From NCBI RefSeq assembly GCF_900070365.1, contig NZ_LN850107.1, positions 2,914,001-2,978,000 on the forward strand: a stretch of DNA of 64,000 nt. The letters run 5' to 3'. A program made the translations under genes and the position numbers. A model generated the notes under the pieces. The model was given only the letters and a program-made list of their open reading frames with translations, was not told the origin of the DNA and did not search any database. This document shows, in pieces, positions 34,496 through 43,404 of the stretch (positions are counted from its first letter, which is position 1; every line of letters begins with the position of its first letter). This DNA comes from Alloactinosynnema sp. L-07 (GTDB lineage: Bacteria > Actinomycetota > Actinomycetes > Mycobacteriales > Pseudonocardiaceae).

Positions 34496-35260
34496 TCAGC
34501 GGAGAACAGCCTCGGCGCCGCCGTCGACGTAGACGACCTGGCCGGTGATGTGGCTGTTCTCCGGGGACACCAGGAAGGCCAGCACCCGGGCGACGTCCTC
34601 TGGCCGCAGATAGCCGTTGAGCGGCATCGGCACGGCGGCGTCCATCACCTGCTTCATCGCGGGGTCGGCGATGAGCGCGGCGGTCATCGGGGTGAGGACG
34701 ACGCCAGGGGCGACCACGTTGAGCGGGATCCCGGCGTTGGCCCACCCGTCCTCGACCGACGTACGCCGCGCCCACCGCGCCAGCGCCGACTTGGACGAGG
34801 GGTAGAGCTGCCGGGCCCGTCCGTCGGCGATCGCGACCGCGGCGGCGGCCAGGGCGGCGGACTCGTCGCCCGCCAGGCAGGCGGCGACCACGGCGTCGTC
34901 CGCCCGCTGGGTCGCCGAGATCGAGCCGACCACCGCAACCCGGGGTGCCGACGACTTCGCGAGCGCGGGCTGGAGGGCGGACACGAACTCGGTCGTGCCG
35001 AAGTAGTTGACCTTCACCATCAGCTCACCCGGCACGGACGTCCCGGCACAGGTGACGACGCCGTCGAGCACGCCGTCCGCGGCCGCGGTCACCGCCTCGG
35101 CCGCTGCGACGCGCCCCGACGGAGTCGCCAGGTCAGCGACCACTTCGGCGTCGCGCAGGTCGACCCCGACGACGCGAATCCCCTGCTCGCGCAGGAGACT
35201 CGTCAACGCCGCGCCAATCCCGGAGGCCGAGCCGGTGACGGCGATGGTGCGTTCAGACAT
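34496..35260 (-). CDS. SDR-family oxidoreductase
   Basis: A 254-residue SDR: TGSASGIGAALTSLL cofactor loop, an unusual VTCAGTS where NNAG is common, and YPSSKSALARWAR as the Tyr/Lys block. It ends HITGQVVYVDGGAEAVLR. This pattern is seen in 3-alpha-hydroxysteroid dehydrogenase-like SDRs, so a hydroxysteroid substrate is plausible but not shown. ATG at 35260 overlaps the preceding SDR by 8 nt; third gene of the tetR-SDR-SDR operon. Confidence 0.82.
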   Translation of the reverse strand: MSERTIAVTGSASGIGAALTSLLREQGIRVVGVDLRDAEVVADLATPSGRVAAAEAVTAAADGVLDGVVTCAGTSVPGELMVKVNYFGTTEFVSALQPALAKSSAPRVAVVGSISATQRADDAVVAACLAGDESAALAAAAVAIADGRARQLYPSSKSALARWARRTSVEDGWANAGIPLNVVAPGVVLTPMTAALIADPAMKQVMDAAVPMPLNGYLRPEDVARVLAFLVSPENSHITGQVVYVDGGAEAVLR

Positions 35261-35978
35261 GTGATCCTCCGTCGACGCGGATCTCCGCGCCGGTGACATA
35301 GGCGGCGTCGGGCGACGCGGCGAAGGCGATGACTCCGGCGATCTGCTCCGGGTCGGCGGCGCCCATCAACGAACGAATCCGGGCGTAATAACTCATGTCG
35401 AGGTCGCTCGGGATGCCGCCGATGAGCGGCGTCGCGACGGTGCCGGGCGAGACCGGGACGACCCGGATGCCGCGGTGCACGACCTCGGCCGCGAGGGCCA
35501 GGGAGAAGGCGAGCAGGGCGCCCTTCGACGCGGAGTACGCCGTCATGTACGGGTTGCCATGAGCCGCCGACGACGACGTGACGTTGACGATCACGCCGGT
35601 GCCGTCCGGCAGGTGGCGCAGCGCCTCGCGGCAGAAGAGCGCGGGCCCCACCGTGTTGACCTCGAACAGGCGGGTCAGGTCCGCCACGGAGAGGGTGTCG
35701 ATCGGGGTGGTGCGGTGGATGCCCGCGACGTTGACCAGGACGTCGAGTCCGCCGAGCTGACCCACCGCCGCCGCGACCGTGTCGACGACATCGGCCTCCG
35801 AGCTGACGTCGGCCACCCGGGTGCGCACTCCGTGACCGGTCAGCGAAGCAAGGCCGTCGGCGTCGAGGTCGACGGCGAGGACCGCGGCGCCCTCAGCGGC
35901 CAGTCGCAGCACCGTGGCCCGGCCGATGCCGGAGGCACCACCGGTGACCAGGACCCTGGTTCCGTCGAAGCGGTTCAT
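35253..35978 (-). CDS. SDR-family oxidoreductase
   Basis: A 241-residue classical SDR: VTGGASGIGRATVLRLA (residues about 11-27), NVAG, S...YMTAYSASKGAL and the C-terminal YVTGAEIRVDGG. It follows the TetR gene by 9 nt. Probably a hydroxysteroid or beta-hydroxyacyl-CoA dehydrogenase by context; substrate not recognised. Confidence 0.84.
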   Translation of the reverse strand: MNRFDGTRVLVTGGASGIGRATVLRLAAEGAAVLAVDLDADGLASLTGHGVRTRVADVSSEADVVDTVAAAVGQLGGLDVLVNVAGIHRTTPIDTLSVADLTRLFEVNTVGPALFCREALRHLPDGTGVIVNVTSSSAAHGNPYMTAYSASKGALLAFSLALAAEVVHRGIRVVPVSPGTVATPLIGGIPSDLDMSYYARIRSLMGAADPEQIAGVIAFAASPDAAYVTGAEIRVDGGSHV

Positions 35979-35987
35979 GTCGTTCTC

Positions 35988-36596
35988 TCAGGCGTTGGAG
36001 CGGTCGACCAGCAGCAGCGTGCAGGCCAGCCGGATGTCGGCCTCGGCATCGGCGGGCTCGACGCGCATGTTGAGGCTCTGGGTCAGCACGCCGTACCAGC
36101 CCTGCTCGAGCAGCCGCACCAGGCGGAGGTCGTGGTCGGTCGGCTCGTCCAGGCCGAGCGTGCGCAGGATCAACTCGCGAAACGTGCTGTCGATGCGTAC
36201 GGCGTCGGCGACGGTGCCCGCGTGGGCGGCGTTGTTGGACTGCATCATCGCGTTGGCGAGCAACGGGCGGCGCAGCAGCTGACGGCTGGCGTGGATCAGC
36301 AGCTCGGCCACGGCCTCGACCGGGTCCTGGCCTGGTTTGGCCGCGAAGGTGGCCTCCTCCAGGCGCGCGACCTGGTCGGCCAGGACGGCGGTGAAAAGGT
36401 GCGTCTTGGACGGGAAGTAGCGGTAGAGCGTCGCGATGGCGACGCCCGCCTCCTTGGCGACGTCGAGCATCTGGACACGCTCGAGCCCGTTCTCCGCACC
36501 CTGGCGGGCGGCCGCGCGCAGGATCCGCTGGTGGCGCGCCTTCTGCCCGGGAGAGCTCGGCTCCGCGGACGGTCTGGCTTCAGCGATCCTCGGCAT
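35988..36596 (-). CDS. TetR-family regulator, KstR-like
   Basis: A 202-residue TetR protein. The HTH (residues about 23-66) reads QMLDVAKEAGVAIATLYRYF followed by PSKTHLF, close to the VQMRAVADRADVAVGTLYRYF / PSKVHLL of mycobacterial KstR; RPLLANAMM also matches the KstR NPLLTEAM segment. KstR represses upper cholesterol catabolism. It heads its own operon with two SDRs and has regulon palindrome E 70 bp upstream, so it could be autoregulated or could be the regulon's master. No mycobacterial KstR box was seen nearby. Confidence 0.78.
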   Translation of the reverse strand: MPRIAEARPSAEPSSPGQKARHQRILRAAARQGAENGLERVQMLDVAKEAGVAIATLYRYFPSKTHLFTAVLADQVARLEEATFAAKPGQDPVEAVAELLIHASRQLLRRPLLANAMMQSNNAAHAGTVADAVRIDSTFRELILRTLGLDEPTDHDLRLVRLLEQGWYGVLTQSLNMRVEPADAEADIRLACTLLLVDRSNA

Positions 36597-36665
36597 GCAC
36601 TCCCCCTCTGGCGACGTGGTCTCCTGACGATACTGGCCAAGACCCCGTCAATCCGGGACATGGGG

Positions 36666-36680
36666 TTCCGATGAGTGGGA
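36666..36680. promoter_or_regulatory. Regulon palindrome E, divergent tetR / lipase promoters
   Basis: TTCCGATGAGTGGGA. Leftward: 30-nt spacer to CAGTAT (36630-36635), with a leader of about 30 nt before tetR. Rightward: 31-nt spacer to GACCAT (36712-36717), then 7 nt to the lipase ATG at 36725. Confidence 0.75.
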
Positions 36681-36724
36681 CTCCGGCCCGGGAGACGGAG
36701 GGAGACGCGGAGACCATGGGCCAC

Positions 36725-37759
36725 ATGACCGATCCCCGCGGAACCCTGCTCCATGTCGAGCCCCTCACCACGGACGCCGCCCTGCCGAGCGCGGCCACCA
36801 ACCTTCTGGTCCGTTACGCGTCCGTTGGCGTGCGCGGACCGATCGTGGTCACCGGCACGGTCTCCCTGCCCGCGACGACGCCTCCCGACGGCGGCTGGCC
36901 GGTGGTCAACTGGGCGCACGGGACCGTCGGTACGGCGAACGTGTGCGCGCCGTCCAGCAACACCCGGGACGGTCTCGCCGACGAGTACGTCGGACTGATG
37001 GACCGGACCCTCGACCGCTGGGTGGCGGCAGGCTACGTCGTCCTCAAGACGGACTATGAGGGCTTCGGCACCGACGACGACCACCCTTACATGCACGGCG
37101 ACAGCGCGGCCAACTGCCTCGAGGACCTCGTGGTCGCGGCCAGGGCCGCGGACCCGCGGATCGGCGAGCGGTGGGTCGCGGTCGGCCACAGCCAGGGCGG
37201 ACAGGCGACCCTCTTCGCCGCCTCCCGGAAGGGCTCCCCCGGTCTGGTCGGCGCCGTTCCGATCGCCCCCGGCGGGACCGGGCTGAGCCTGCTGGCCCCG
37301 GTGATCAAGGAGGCGCGGCCCGGCTCGGCAGGCGCCATTCGGTTCCTCCCACCGCTCTTGGTCGGAGCCGCGGCCGCGGACCCGAGTGTCGATCCCGACG
37401 CCCTCCTGACCGAGAAGGCGCACGTGTTGCTCGACGTGATCCGCACCGCCTGCCTGCCTCAGGCGACGCTCGTCGCCGAGACCCTGCGGCCGGAGGACAT
37501 CTTCCGTCCCGACGCCGATTTGGGCCCGCTGACGGCGTACCTGCTCACCCAGGAGGTCACCGGCCTGCCTGTGCACGTGCCGATGCTGATAGTCCAAGGC
37601 CTCGACGACGACCTGGTGACGCCTGCCGCCACGGACTACCTGGTCTCGACGCTGCCCACGGACAAGGTCACCTACAAGTCGTACGAGGGGGCAGACCACC
37701 GGCACGCCGTGGCGGTCTCGTTCGACGACGTCCTCGCCTTCGTGAAGGGCCTCTTCTAG
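36725..37759 (+). CDS. Alpha/beta-hydrolase, secretory-lipase-like
   Basis: A 344-residue hydrolase with GHSQGG (Ser156), an acidic partner in QGLDDDLVTP and a late His in GADHRHAV. The fold resembles the LIP/secretory lipase group, but no signal peptide is seen from this start. Upstream in-frame ATGs at 36671 and 36716 exist; 36725 is chosen because the -10-like GACCAT ends 7 nt before it. It may release sterols from esters or hydrolyse a steroid ester or lactone. Ends at a strong bidirectional hairpin. Confidence 0.8.
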   Translation: MTDPRGTLLHVEPLTTDAALPSAATNLLVRYASVGVRGPIVVTGTVSLPATTPPDGGWPVVNWAHGTVGTANVCAPSSNTRDGLADEYVGLMDRTLDRWVAAGYVVLKTDYEGFGTDDDHPYMHGDSAANCLEDLVVAARAADPRIGERWVAVGHSQGGQATLFAASRKGSPGLVGAVPIAPGGTGLSLLAPVIKEARPGSAGAIRFLPPLLVGAAAADPSVDPDALLTEKAHVLLDVIRTACLPQATLVAETLRPEDIFRPDADLGPLTAYLLTQEVTGLPVHVPMLIVQGLDDDLVTPAATDYLVSTLPTDKVTYKSYEGADHRHAVAVSFDDVLAFVKGLF

Positions 37760-37798
37760 TCCGAAAATGGGTGGTGCCCACTCACCACCCACTTCGGA
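37760..37798. terminator. Bidirectional terminator hairpin between the lipase and hsaA-like genes
   Basis: TCCGAA pairs with TTCGGA outside, and TGGGTGGTG pairs perfectly with CACCACCCA inside, around a CCCACT loop. It fills the gap between two convergent stops exactly. Confidence 0.8.
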
Positions 37799-38965
37799 TT
37801 AGACGAGGTTGTCCTCGACCGGGATGCCGAAGACACCCCGGCCGTACATCGCCAGCGCCCGCTCGACGTCGTTGGCGACGTGCACGCTGCCCGCGTGGGC
37901 GTCGCGCCAGGCCCGCTCGATCGGGTTGCCGCGCTTGAGCGAGTTGCCGCCCGCGGTCTTGAAGAGAATGTCGATGGCCTGCAACGCGCGCTCGGTGGCG
38001 CGGACCTGGTCCCGGCGGGTCCGCAGACGCAGCTCCATGGGGATCTCCTCATCGCCGCTCGCGCTCGCGTACAGCGCGCTGATGTTGCGGTCGAGCTGAA
38101 GGATCGCGGCATCGGTCTCGGAGGACGCCCGGGCCACGGCGACCTGGGCGAACGGGTCCTCGGCGAACCTGCCGCCACCGAGACTGAGCCGGAGCCGGTC
38201 ACCCATGGTCGCGACGTACGACGCCAGACAGCCGTCGACGACTCCGACGATCGGCGCCGTGATCGCGGTGGTGAACACCGCTCCGAACGGCAGCTTGTAC
38301 AGCGGTCCGGAGTTCACCTTCTGGCCCGGGCCGCGCAGCTGCGAGTGCTCGTAGTTGCGCAGGATCCGGTGTGCGGGCACGAGGGCCTTGTCGATGACGA
38401 GGTCGTTGCTGCCGGTGCCCCGGAGACCGACCACGTCCCAGACAGCGTCGACGGTGAAGTCCGCACGCGGGACCAGCACGGTCAGGAAGTCGATGGCCTT
38501 GCCCTTCTCGCCCATCACGAGCGCGCCGACCAGAGCCCACTCGGCGTGGTCGCAGCCGCTGGAGAAGCTCCAGCGACCGGAGAGCTGGAATCCGCCATCG
38601 ACCTCGGTGAGCCTGCCCACCGGCGCGTACGACGAGCACACCAGCGTGTCGGGATCCGCGCCCCACACGTCCCTCTGCGCCTCGTCGGGGAAGAGCCCGA
38701 GCTGCCACGGGTGGACGCCGAGAACGGAGGCCACCCACCCGGTCGACCCGCAGGCACCGGAGATCGCCCGGACCACCTCGTAGAACGCGACCGGGTCGGT
38801 CTCGGCGCCGCCGTACCGCTTCGGCTGCAGCATCCGGAACACCCCGGCCGCCGTGAGCTCCTTGATCGTCTCCGCGGGCACCCGGCTGTTGTCGTCGGTA
38901 CCGCGGGCACGCTCGGAGATGCCGGGGAGGAGCGGCTTCACCGCCGCCAGGACGTCGTTGCTCAT
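37799..38965 (-). CDS. HsaA-like flavin-dependent hydroxylase (paralogue)
   Basis: A 388-residue class D flavin monooxygenase of the acyl-CoA-dehydrogenase fold, with MLQPKRYGGAETDP, SGRWSFSSGCDHAEW and [15 protein letters not shown]. It is clearly related to HsaA at 44426-45610 but not identical. HsaA hydroxylates 3-HSA to the catechol 3,4-DHSA with FMNH2 from HsaB. This second copy may act on ring-A phenols with different substituents. Divergent from kshA; CATCCT (38972-38977) ends 6 nt before its ATG, so it is probably leaderless. Confidence 0.83.
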   Translation of the reverse strand: MSNDVLAAVKPLLPGISERARGTDDNSRVPAETIKELTAAGVFRMLQPKRYGGAETDPVAFYEVVRAISGACGSTGWVASVLGVHPWQLGLFPDEAQRDVWGADPDTLVCSSYAPVGRLTEVDGGFQLSGRWSFSSGCDHAEWALVGALVMGEKGKAIDFLTVLVPRADFTVDAVWDVVGLRGTGSNDLVIDKALVPAHRILRNYEHSQLRGPGQKVNSGPLYKLPFGAVFTTAITAPIVGVVDGCLASYVATMGDRLRLSLGGGRFAEDPFAQVAVARASSETDAAILQLDRNISALYASASGDEEIPMELRLRTRRDQVRATERALQAIDILFKTAGGNSLKRGNPIERAWRDAHAGSVHVANDVERALAMYGRGVFGIPVEDNLV

Positions 38966-39007
38966 GGGCTCAGGATGCGCCCGGGCCCGCGGGCGGGCCC
39001 GGGCCGC

Positions 39008-39022
39008 TTCCGGTGAGTGGGA
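39008..39022. promoter_or_regulatory. Regulon palindrome D, divergent hsaA-like / kshA promoters
   Basis: TTCCGGTGAGTGGGA. Leftward: 30-nt spacer to CATCCT (38972-38977), 6 nt to the ATG. Rightward: 30-nt spacer to CAGACT (39053-39058), then about 40 nt of leader with GGAG before kshA. Confidence 0.8.
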
Positions 39023-39099
39023 CTTCGCCCACCCGGGGACAGGTCCGCCGCACAGACTCGCGGGAAGGCCATCCCGCTGTCCAGGAATCGGAGAAGAAC

Positions 39100-40230
39100 A
39101 TGACCGGAGTCGACGAGGTCCGCCGAATCGAGACGGACGCCGCACCGACTCGGTTCGCGCGGGGCTGGCACTGCCTGGGACTGGCCAAGGACTTCCGGAA
39201 CGGGACGCCGCACCAGGTCAAGGCGTTCGGCCAGGAGCTGGTCGTCTTCGCGGGCGCGGACGGCAAGATCAACGTGCTCGACGGCTTCTGCAGGCACATG
39301 GGCGGCAACCTCGCCCAGGGCACCGTCAAGGGCAACGAGATCGCGTGCCCCTTCCACGACTGGCGCTGGGGTGGCGACGGCAGGTGCAAGTCCATCCCCT
39401 ACGCGCGCCGCGTCCCGCTCCGGGCCCGTACCGGGTCGTGGCCCACGCTCGAACAGGACAACCTGCTCTTCGTCTGGAACGACCCGCAGGGCAACCCGCC
39501 CCCCGTCGACGTGACCATCCCCATCATCGAGGGCGCGACGCGTGACGACTGGACCGACTGGGTCTGGTACACCACCGTGATCGAGGGCGCGCACTGCCGC
39601 GAGATCGTCGACAACATCGTGGACATGGCGCACTTCTTCTACGTGCACTACTCGTTTCCGACCTACTTCAAGAACATCTTCGAGGGACCCGTCGCCACCC
39701 AGCTCCAGAAGGGTGTCGGACGCGAGGACGCCCGCCCCCAGGCCACCCAGAGCGGCGTGGCCAAGATGGTCGGCAACACCTCGGTCGCTTCCTACCACGG
39801 CCCGTCGTTCATGATCGACGACCTGACCTACCACTACGAGGACGCTGACGTCGAAAGCGTCCTGATCAACTGCCACTACCCGATCTCCGAGAACTCCTTC
39901 GTGCTGCAGTACGGGATCATCGTGCAGAAGGCGGCGCACCTCGACGATCCCGAGGGGATGGCCCGCAAGATGGGCGACTTCATCAGGATCGGCTTCGAGC
40001 AGGACGTGGCCATCTGGAAGAACAAGGCGAGGATCGACAACCCCCTGCTGTGCGAGGAGGACGGCCCGGTCTACCAGCTGCGTCGCTGGTATGAGCAGTT
40101 CTACGTCGACGTCGAGGACGTCACGGCCGAGATGACCGAGCGCTTCGAGTTCGAGATCGACACCACCCGGCCCAACGAGGCCTGGCGTGCCGAGGTCGAG
40201 GCCAACATCGCGGCCCGCGCATCCTCATGA
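39100..40230 (+). CDS. kshA: 3-Ketosteroid 9-alpha-hydroxylase oxygenase KshA
   Basis: A 376-residue Rieske oxygenase. The Rieske ligands are CRHMGGNL (about residue 64) and CPFHDW (about 83), and the mononuclear iron site is DNIVDMAHFFYVH (about residue 170-182). KshA hydroxylates C9 of androstenedione-type steroids; with KstD activity this opens ring B. Its reductase KshB is at 48417-49433. ATG at 39100 follows GGAG. It overlaps the next gene as ATGA. Confidence 0.93.
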   Translation: MTGVDEVRRIETDAAPTRFARGWHCLGLAKDFRNGTPHQVKAFGQELVVFAGADGKINVLDGFCRHMGGNLAQGTVKGNEIACPFHDWRWGGDGRCKSIPYARRVPLRARTGSWPTLEQDNLLFVWNDPQGNPPPVDVTIPIIEGATRDDWTDWVWYTTVIEGAHCREIVDNIVDMAHFFYVHYSFPTYFKNIFEGPVATQLQKGVGREDARPQATQSGVAKMVGNTSVASYHGPSFMIDDLTYHYEDADVESVLINCHYPISENSFVLQYGIIVQKAAHLDDPEGMARKMGDFIRIGFEQDVAIWKNKARIDNPLLCEEDGPVYQLRRWYEQFYVDVEDVTAEMTERFEFEIDTTRPNEAWRAEVEANIAARASS

Positions 40231-40544
40231 CCACGCGACCCGCGCCGCGCCCCGACGTACGGCTGGACGACGGCGGGATGGAGCCGGTCTCGTGCGACGG
40301 CTGCGCCGCCCGCGTGGAGGTCCGCAAGAGCAGCTGGGACCAGACCAGCATCCAGTGGCACGCCGACGCGATGGACGCCTGCCTGGAACGACGCGCCGGC
40401 AGGCCGGCCAGCGGCCCCAACGGCGGCGCGTTCGCAGGCTGCTCCACCCTGGACCTCGCGATCCGCGAGCACGCCGTCCGCGGCGACCTCTCCGTGCAGT
40501 CGGGCGAGCCACTGCCGGTCAACCCCGAAGGAGCACCTCACTGA
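40227..40544 (+). CDS. Small cysteine-containing protein coupled to kshA
   Basis: A 105-residue protein I do not recognise. It has CDGC near residue 23, an invariant-looking SSWDQTSIQWHADAMDAC segment (about 35-52) and a further Cys in AGCSTLDLAI. Four cysteines and a His could bind zinc or an Fe-S cluster. No signal peptide or membrane segment. ATGA overlap with kshA and TGATG overlap with the next SDR imply co-translation with the hydroxylase, so it may be an accessory to KshA, but this is inference. Confidence 0.7.
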   Translation: MTTRPAPRPDVRLDDGGMEPVSCDGCAARVEVRKSSWDQTSIQWHADAMDACLERRAGRPASGPNGGAFAGCSTLDLAIREHAVRGDLSVQSGEPLPVNPEGAPH

Positions 40545-41329
40545 TGCGCGAGAAGTACGGTCCCTGGGCCGTCATCGCAGGCGGCTCCGAGGGTGTGGGC
40601 GCCTCGCTCGCCCACCAGCTCGCCGACGCCGGGATCAACCTCGTTCTGGTCGCGCGCAAGCCGGGCCCGCTCGAGGCCACCGCCGAGGGGGCGCGCCGCC
40701 TCGGCGTCGAGGTGCGCACGCTGGCCCTGGATCTGCTCGACCCGTCAGCGGTGCAGGCCATCGTGAGGGACACCACGGATGTTCAAGTCGGCCTGCTGAT
40801 CTTCAACGCGGGCGCCAACAGCTATGGCTATGACTTCCTCGACGGCGAGCTGACCGGACACCATGGCGTGCTCGACCTGAACATCACCGCGCAACTGGCC
40901 CTCACCCACCATTTCGGCAGGTTGATGAAGCAGCGCGGCCGTGGCGGCATCGTGCTGGTGGGGTCGCTGGCAGGCTACCTCGGCTCGGCCCGCCAGAGCG
41001 TCTACGGAGCGGTCAAGGCGTTCAGCCGAGTCTTCGCCGAGGGCCTGTGGCTGGAGCTGCGCGACCACGGCGTCGACGTACTCGAGCTGGTGCTCGGGGT
41101 GACCCGCACGCCCGCCATGGCCCGGGCCGGTCTCAACTTCGACCTCCCGGGCCTCAACGTCGGCGAGCCCGACGACATCGCCCGGGAGTGCCTGGCCCAC
41201 CTGGCCGACGGCCCGGTCTGGATCGCGGGTGGCAACGCCGCGACCGCGGCGAAGCGCAACGGCATGGACCGAACCCGCCTGGTCCTCGGCGCCCACGAGG
41301 CGATGACCCGGCTGCTGCCGCCCCGCTGA
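40544..41329 (+). CDS. SDR-family oxidoreductase
   Basis: A 261-residue SDR: IAGGSEGVGASLAHQLA (residues about 10-26), NAGANSYGY, and GSLAGYLGSARQSVYGAVKAF with Ser, Tyr and Lys. The C-terminal region (residues about 185-261) is longer than in FabG-type SDRs and resembles DltE-like reductases. Third gene of the kshA transcript; substrate unknown. Confidence 0.82.
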   Translation: MREKYGPWAVIAGGSEGVGASLAHQLADAGINLVLVARKPGPLEATAEGARRLGVEVRTLALDLLDPSAVQAIVRDTTDVQVGLLIFNAGANSYGYDFLDGELTGHHGVLDLNITAQLALTHHFGRLMKQRGRGGIVLVGSLAGYLGSARQSVYGAVKAFSRVFAEGLWLELRDHGVDVLELVLGVTRTPAMARAGLNFDLPGLNVGEPDDIARECLAHLADGPVWIAGGNAATAAKRNGMDRTRLVLGAHEAMTRLLPPR

Positions 41330-41496
41330 CCATCGCGGGGCAGCAGGCCCTTGGCCGCACTACGCGTCCGCCGGGCGGAGCACTCCGAGCCGGTTACTTC
41401 GTCCCGCTGCGATCCGAGGGCGAGTTCGGTGCGCCGGTCGCATACTGGGACTTGTTCCGCGTCGCTGAGAGAAGCTCGCCGCCAGACGGAGAAGCG

Positions 41497-42501
41497 ATGA
41501 CCACCGACCCACGAATGCAGGAACTGTACGAGCAGGCCAGTGCGGAGGGCGGGCTGGTCGTGTACGCCGGAGGAGACGCTCCCGAGCAGGCCCAGATGTA
41601 CACGGCGGGCTTCAGCGAGATGTTCCCCGACATCGACATCGAGGTCACCGTCGACCTGAGCAAGTTCCACAACGCGCGGATCGACGCGCAGCACATCCGC
41701 GGGGACAACCGGGTGGACGTGGTGCACCTGCAGACCGTCAACGACTTCCCGTACTGGAAGCAGCACGGCCTGCTTCAGCCGTTCCGGCCCGACGGCCTCG
41801 ACCAGGTCGACCCGGACTTCGTGGACCCCGACGGCGCCTACTACGCACTTTTCGTCTTCGCGTTCTCCAACGTGGTCGACACCAAGGTCATCCCCGAGGA
41901 GCAGGCCCCGCGGGAGGCGATGGACTACCTGCGCCCAGACCTGAAGGACCGCATCGTGCTGACGTATCCGCACGACGACGACGCCGTCCTGTTCCAGTTC
42001 GAGCAGATCATCGCCAAGCACGGCTATGGCTGGCTGGAGAAGATTCTGGCGCAGAACCCGATGTGGGTGCGCGGGACCGCGACGCCGCTGGCGGTCATCG
42101 GCTCGGGTGAGCGGGCGGCGACGTTCACTTCGTTCTACTACCTCAACCCGCCCGCGGGTGACTCGATGAGGTTCCTCCTGCCCAAGGAGGACTTCTTCCA
42201 GGCGTGGTATCAGACCGGAGCGATCCTCAAGGACGCGCCGCACCCCGCCGCGGCGAAGCTGTACATGAGCTACCGGCTCTCGCAGCAGGCCCAGCAGGCA
42301 TCGGCCCAGTGGCCTGCCCGCCGGGACGTGCGAATACCAGGCTGGAAGCCGATCGACCAGTACGGGAATACCGACCCGCGCGGATTCCGCGAGTTCATGC
42401 TCGACCGCGCCCGCGTCGAGCGACTGCGCGGCATCATGGAGGACTTCATCGGCCCCGTCCAGGGAGACAACCCCACCGGCGTCGACCGCACCTGGCACTG
42501 A
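41497..42501 (+). CDS. ABC-type substrate-binding protein without a visible signal peptide
   Basis: A 334-residue protein of the iron/polyamine-type binding-protein fold (EGGLVVYAGGDAPEQAQMYTAGFSEMFPDI; VLTYPHDDDAVLFQFEQII; WVRGTATPLAVIGSGE). ATG at 41497 follows GGAGAAG. Neither this start nor the in-frame sequence before it encodes a Sec or Tat signal, which is odd for such a protein and suggests a cytoplasmic role or a lost leader. No permease or ATPase adjoins it. A 167-nt gap without clear signals precedes it. Confidence 0.7.
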   Translation: MTTDPRMQELYEQASAEGGLVVYAGGDAPEQAQMYTAGFSEMFPDIDIEVTVDLSKFHNARIDAQHIRGDNRVDVVHLQTVNDFPYWKQHGLLQPFRPDGLDQVDPDFVDPDGAYYALFVFAFSNVVDTKVIPEEQAPREAMDYLRPDLKDRIVLTYPHDDDAVLFQFEQIIAKHGYGWLEKILAQNPMWVRGTATPLAVIGSGERAATFTSFYYLNPPAGDSMRFLLPKEDFFQAWYQTGAILKDAPHPAAAKLYMSYRLSQQAQQASAQWPARRDVRIPGWKPIDQYGNTDPRGFREFMLDRARVERLRGIMEDFIGPVQGDNPTGVDRTWH

Positions 42502-42593
42502 GGCGTCGGCGGCCCCGCCGCGGCCTGCCCGCTCGGCACAGACCGCGGCCCCTTCGTCCGGCCCGCTGAACCGGTAGCACGGAAGAGGACAAG

Positions 42594-43394
42594 ATGGCGA
42601 GTTCCGCCGGAGACCAGGCCGTACGGATGCCTGCGGTCTTCATCGGCCACGGCAACCCGATGAACGCCATCGGGGACAACACCTACACCGCGGCGTGGCG
42701 GGAGCTGGCCGACTCCATCCCGCGGCCGCGGGCGATCCTGTCGGTCTCGGCGCACTGGTACGTACCCGGTGGCCGGGTCACGGCCGAAGTGCGCCCCGCG
42801 ACCATCCACGACTTCGGAGGGTTCCCTCCGGCCCTGTTCGACGTCGACTATCCGGCGCCCGGCTCACCCGAACTCGCGGCCCGGGTCCGCGAGCTGCTGG
42901 CACCTACCCCCATCAAACTCGACACCCGGTGGGGACTCGACCACGGCACCTGGTCGGTACTGATCCACATGTACCCGGCCGCCGACATCCCCGTCGTCCA
43001 GCTGGGCATCGACGAAACCCTTACCCCGGCCCAGCACTACGATCTGGCCCGCCGCCTGCGCCCACTGCGCGAGGAGGGGATTCTCATCCTCGGATCCGGC
43101 AATGTCGTGCACAACCTGCACACCTATGCCTGGGGCAGGCATCCTGTCGAACCGTTCGAATGGGCCGTCCGCTTCGACACCCGGCTGCGGGAGCTGATCA
43201 CCGCGGGCAGGTTCGACGACGTCATCGCCTATGAGCAGGGCGGCGGGGACGCCGCGCTTGCCGTCCCCACCCCCGAGCACTACCTGCCGCTCCTCTACGT
43301 CCTGGCCGCATGCACAGGCGTCGACCCCGTCACCTTCCCCATCGACGGATTCGACGGCGGATCCATCTCCATGCTGGGCATCCGCCTCGGCTGA
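42594..43394 (+). CDS. DODA/LigB-family extradiol dioxygenase
   Basis: A 266-residue class III extradiol ring-cleavage dioxygenase of the YgiD/DODA group: FIGHGNPMNA (His ligand), SAHWYV, DFGGFPPALFDVDYPAPG and LDHGTWSVLIHMYP, followed by GSGNVVHNL. These give the His residues that bind the metal in the family. Its substrate is unknown; the ring-A catechol of the pathway is handled by HsaC, so this may act on another catechol. ATG follows GGAAGAGG. Confidence 0.8.
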   Translation: MASSAGDQAVRMPAVFIGHGNPMNAIGDNTYTAAWRELADSIPRPRAILSVSAHWYVPGGRVTAEVRPATIHDFGGFPPALFDVDYPAPGSPELAARVRELLAPTPIKLDTRWGLDHGTWSVLIHMYPAADIPVVQLGIDETLTPAQHYDLARRLRPLREEGILILGSGNVVHNLHTYAWGRHPVEPFEWAVRFDTRLRELITAGRFDDVIAYEQGGGDAALAVPTPEHYLPLLYVLAACTGVDPVTFPIDGFDGGSISMLGIRLG

Positions 43395-43404
43395 CCCGCA
43401 CCAT

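Noticed and set aside
42556..42575. GCCCGCTGAACCGGT before the dioxygenase gene as an eleventh regulon palindrome
   Set aside because: The right arm does not match and there is no room for the 30-bp spacer and -10 before the ATG.
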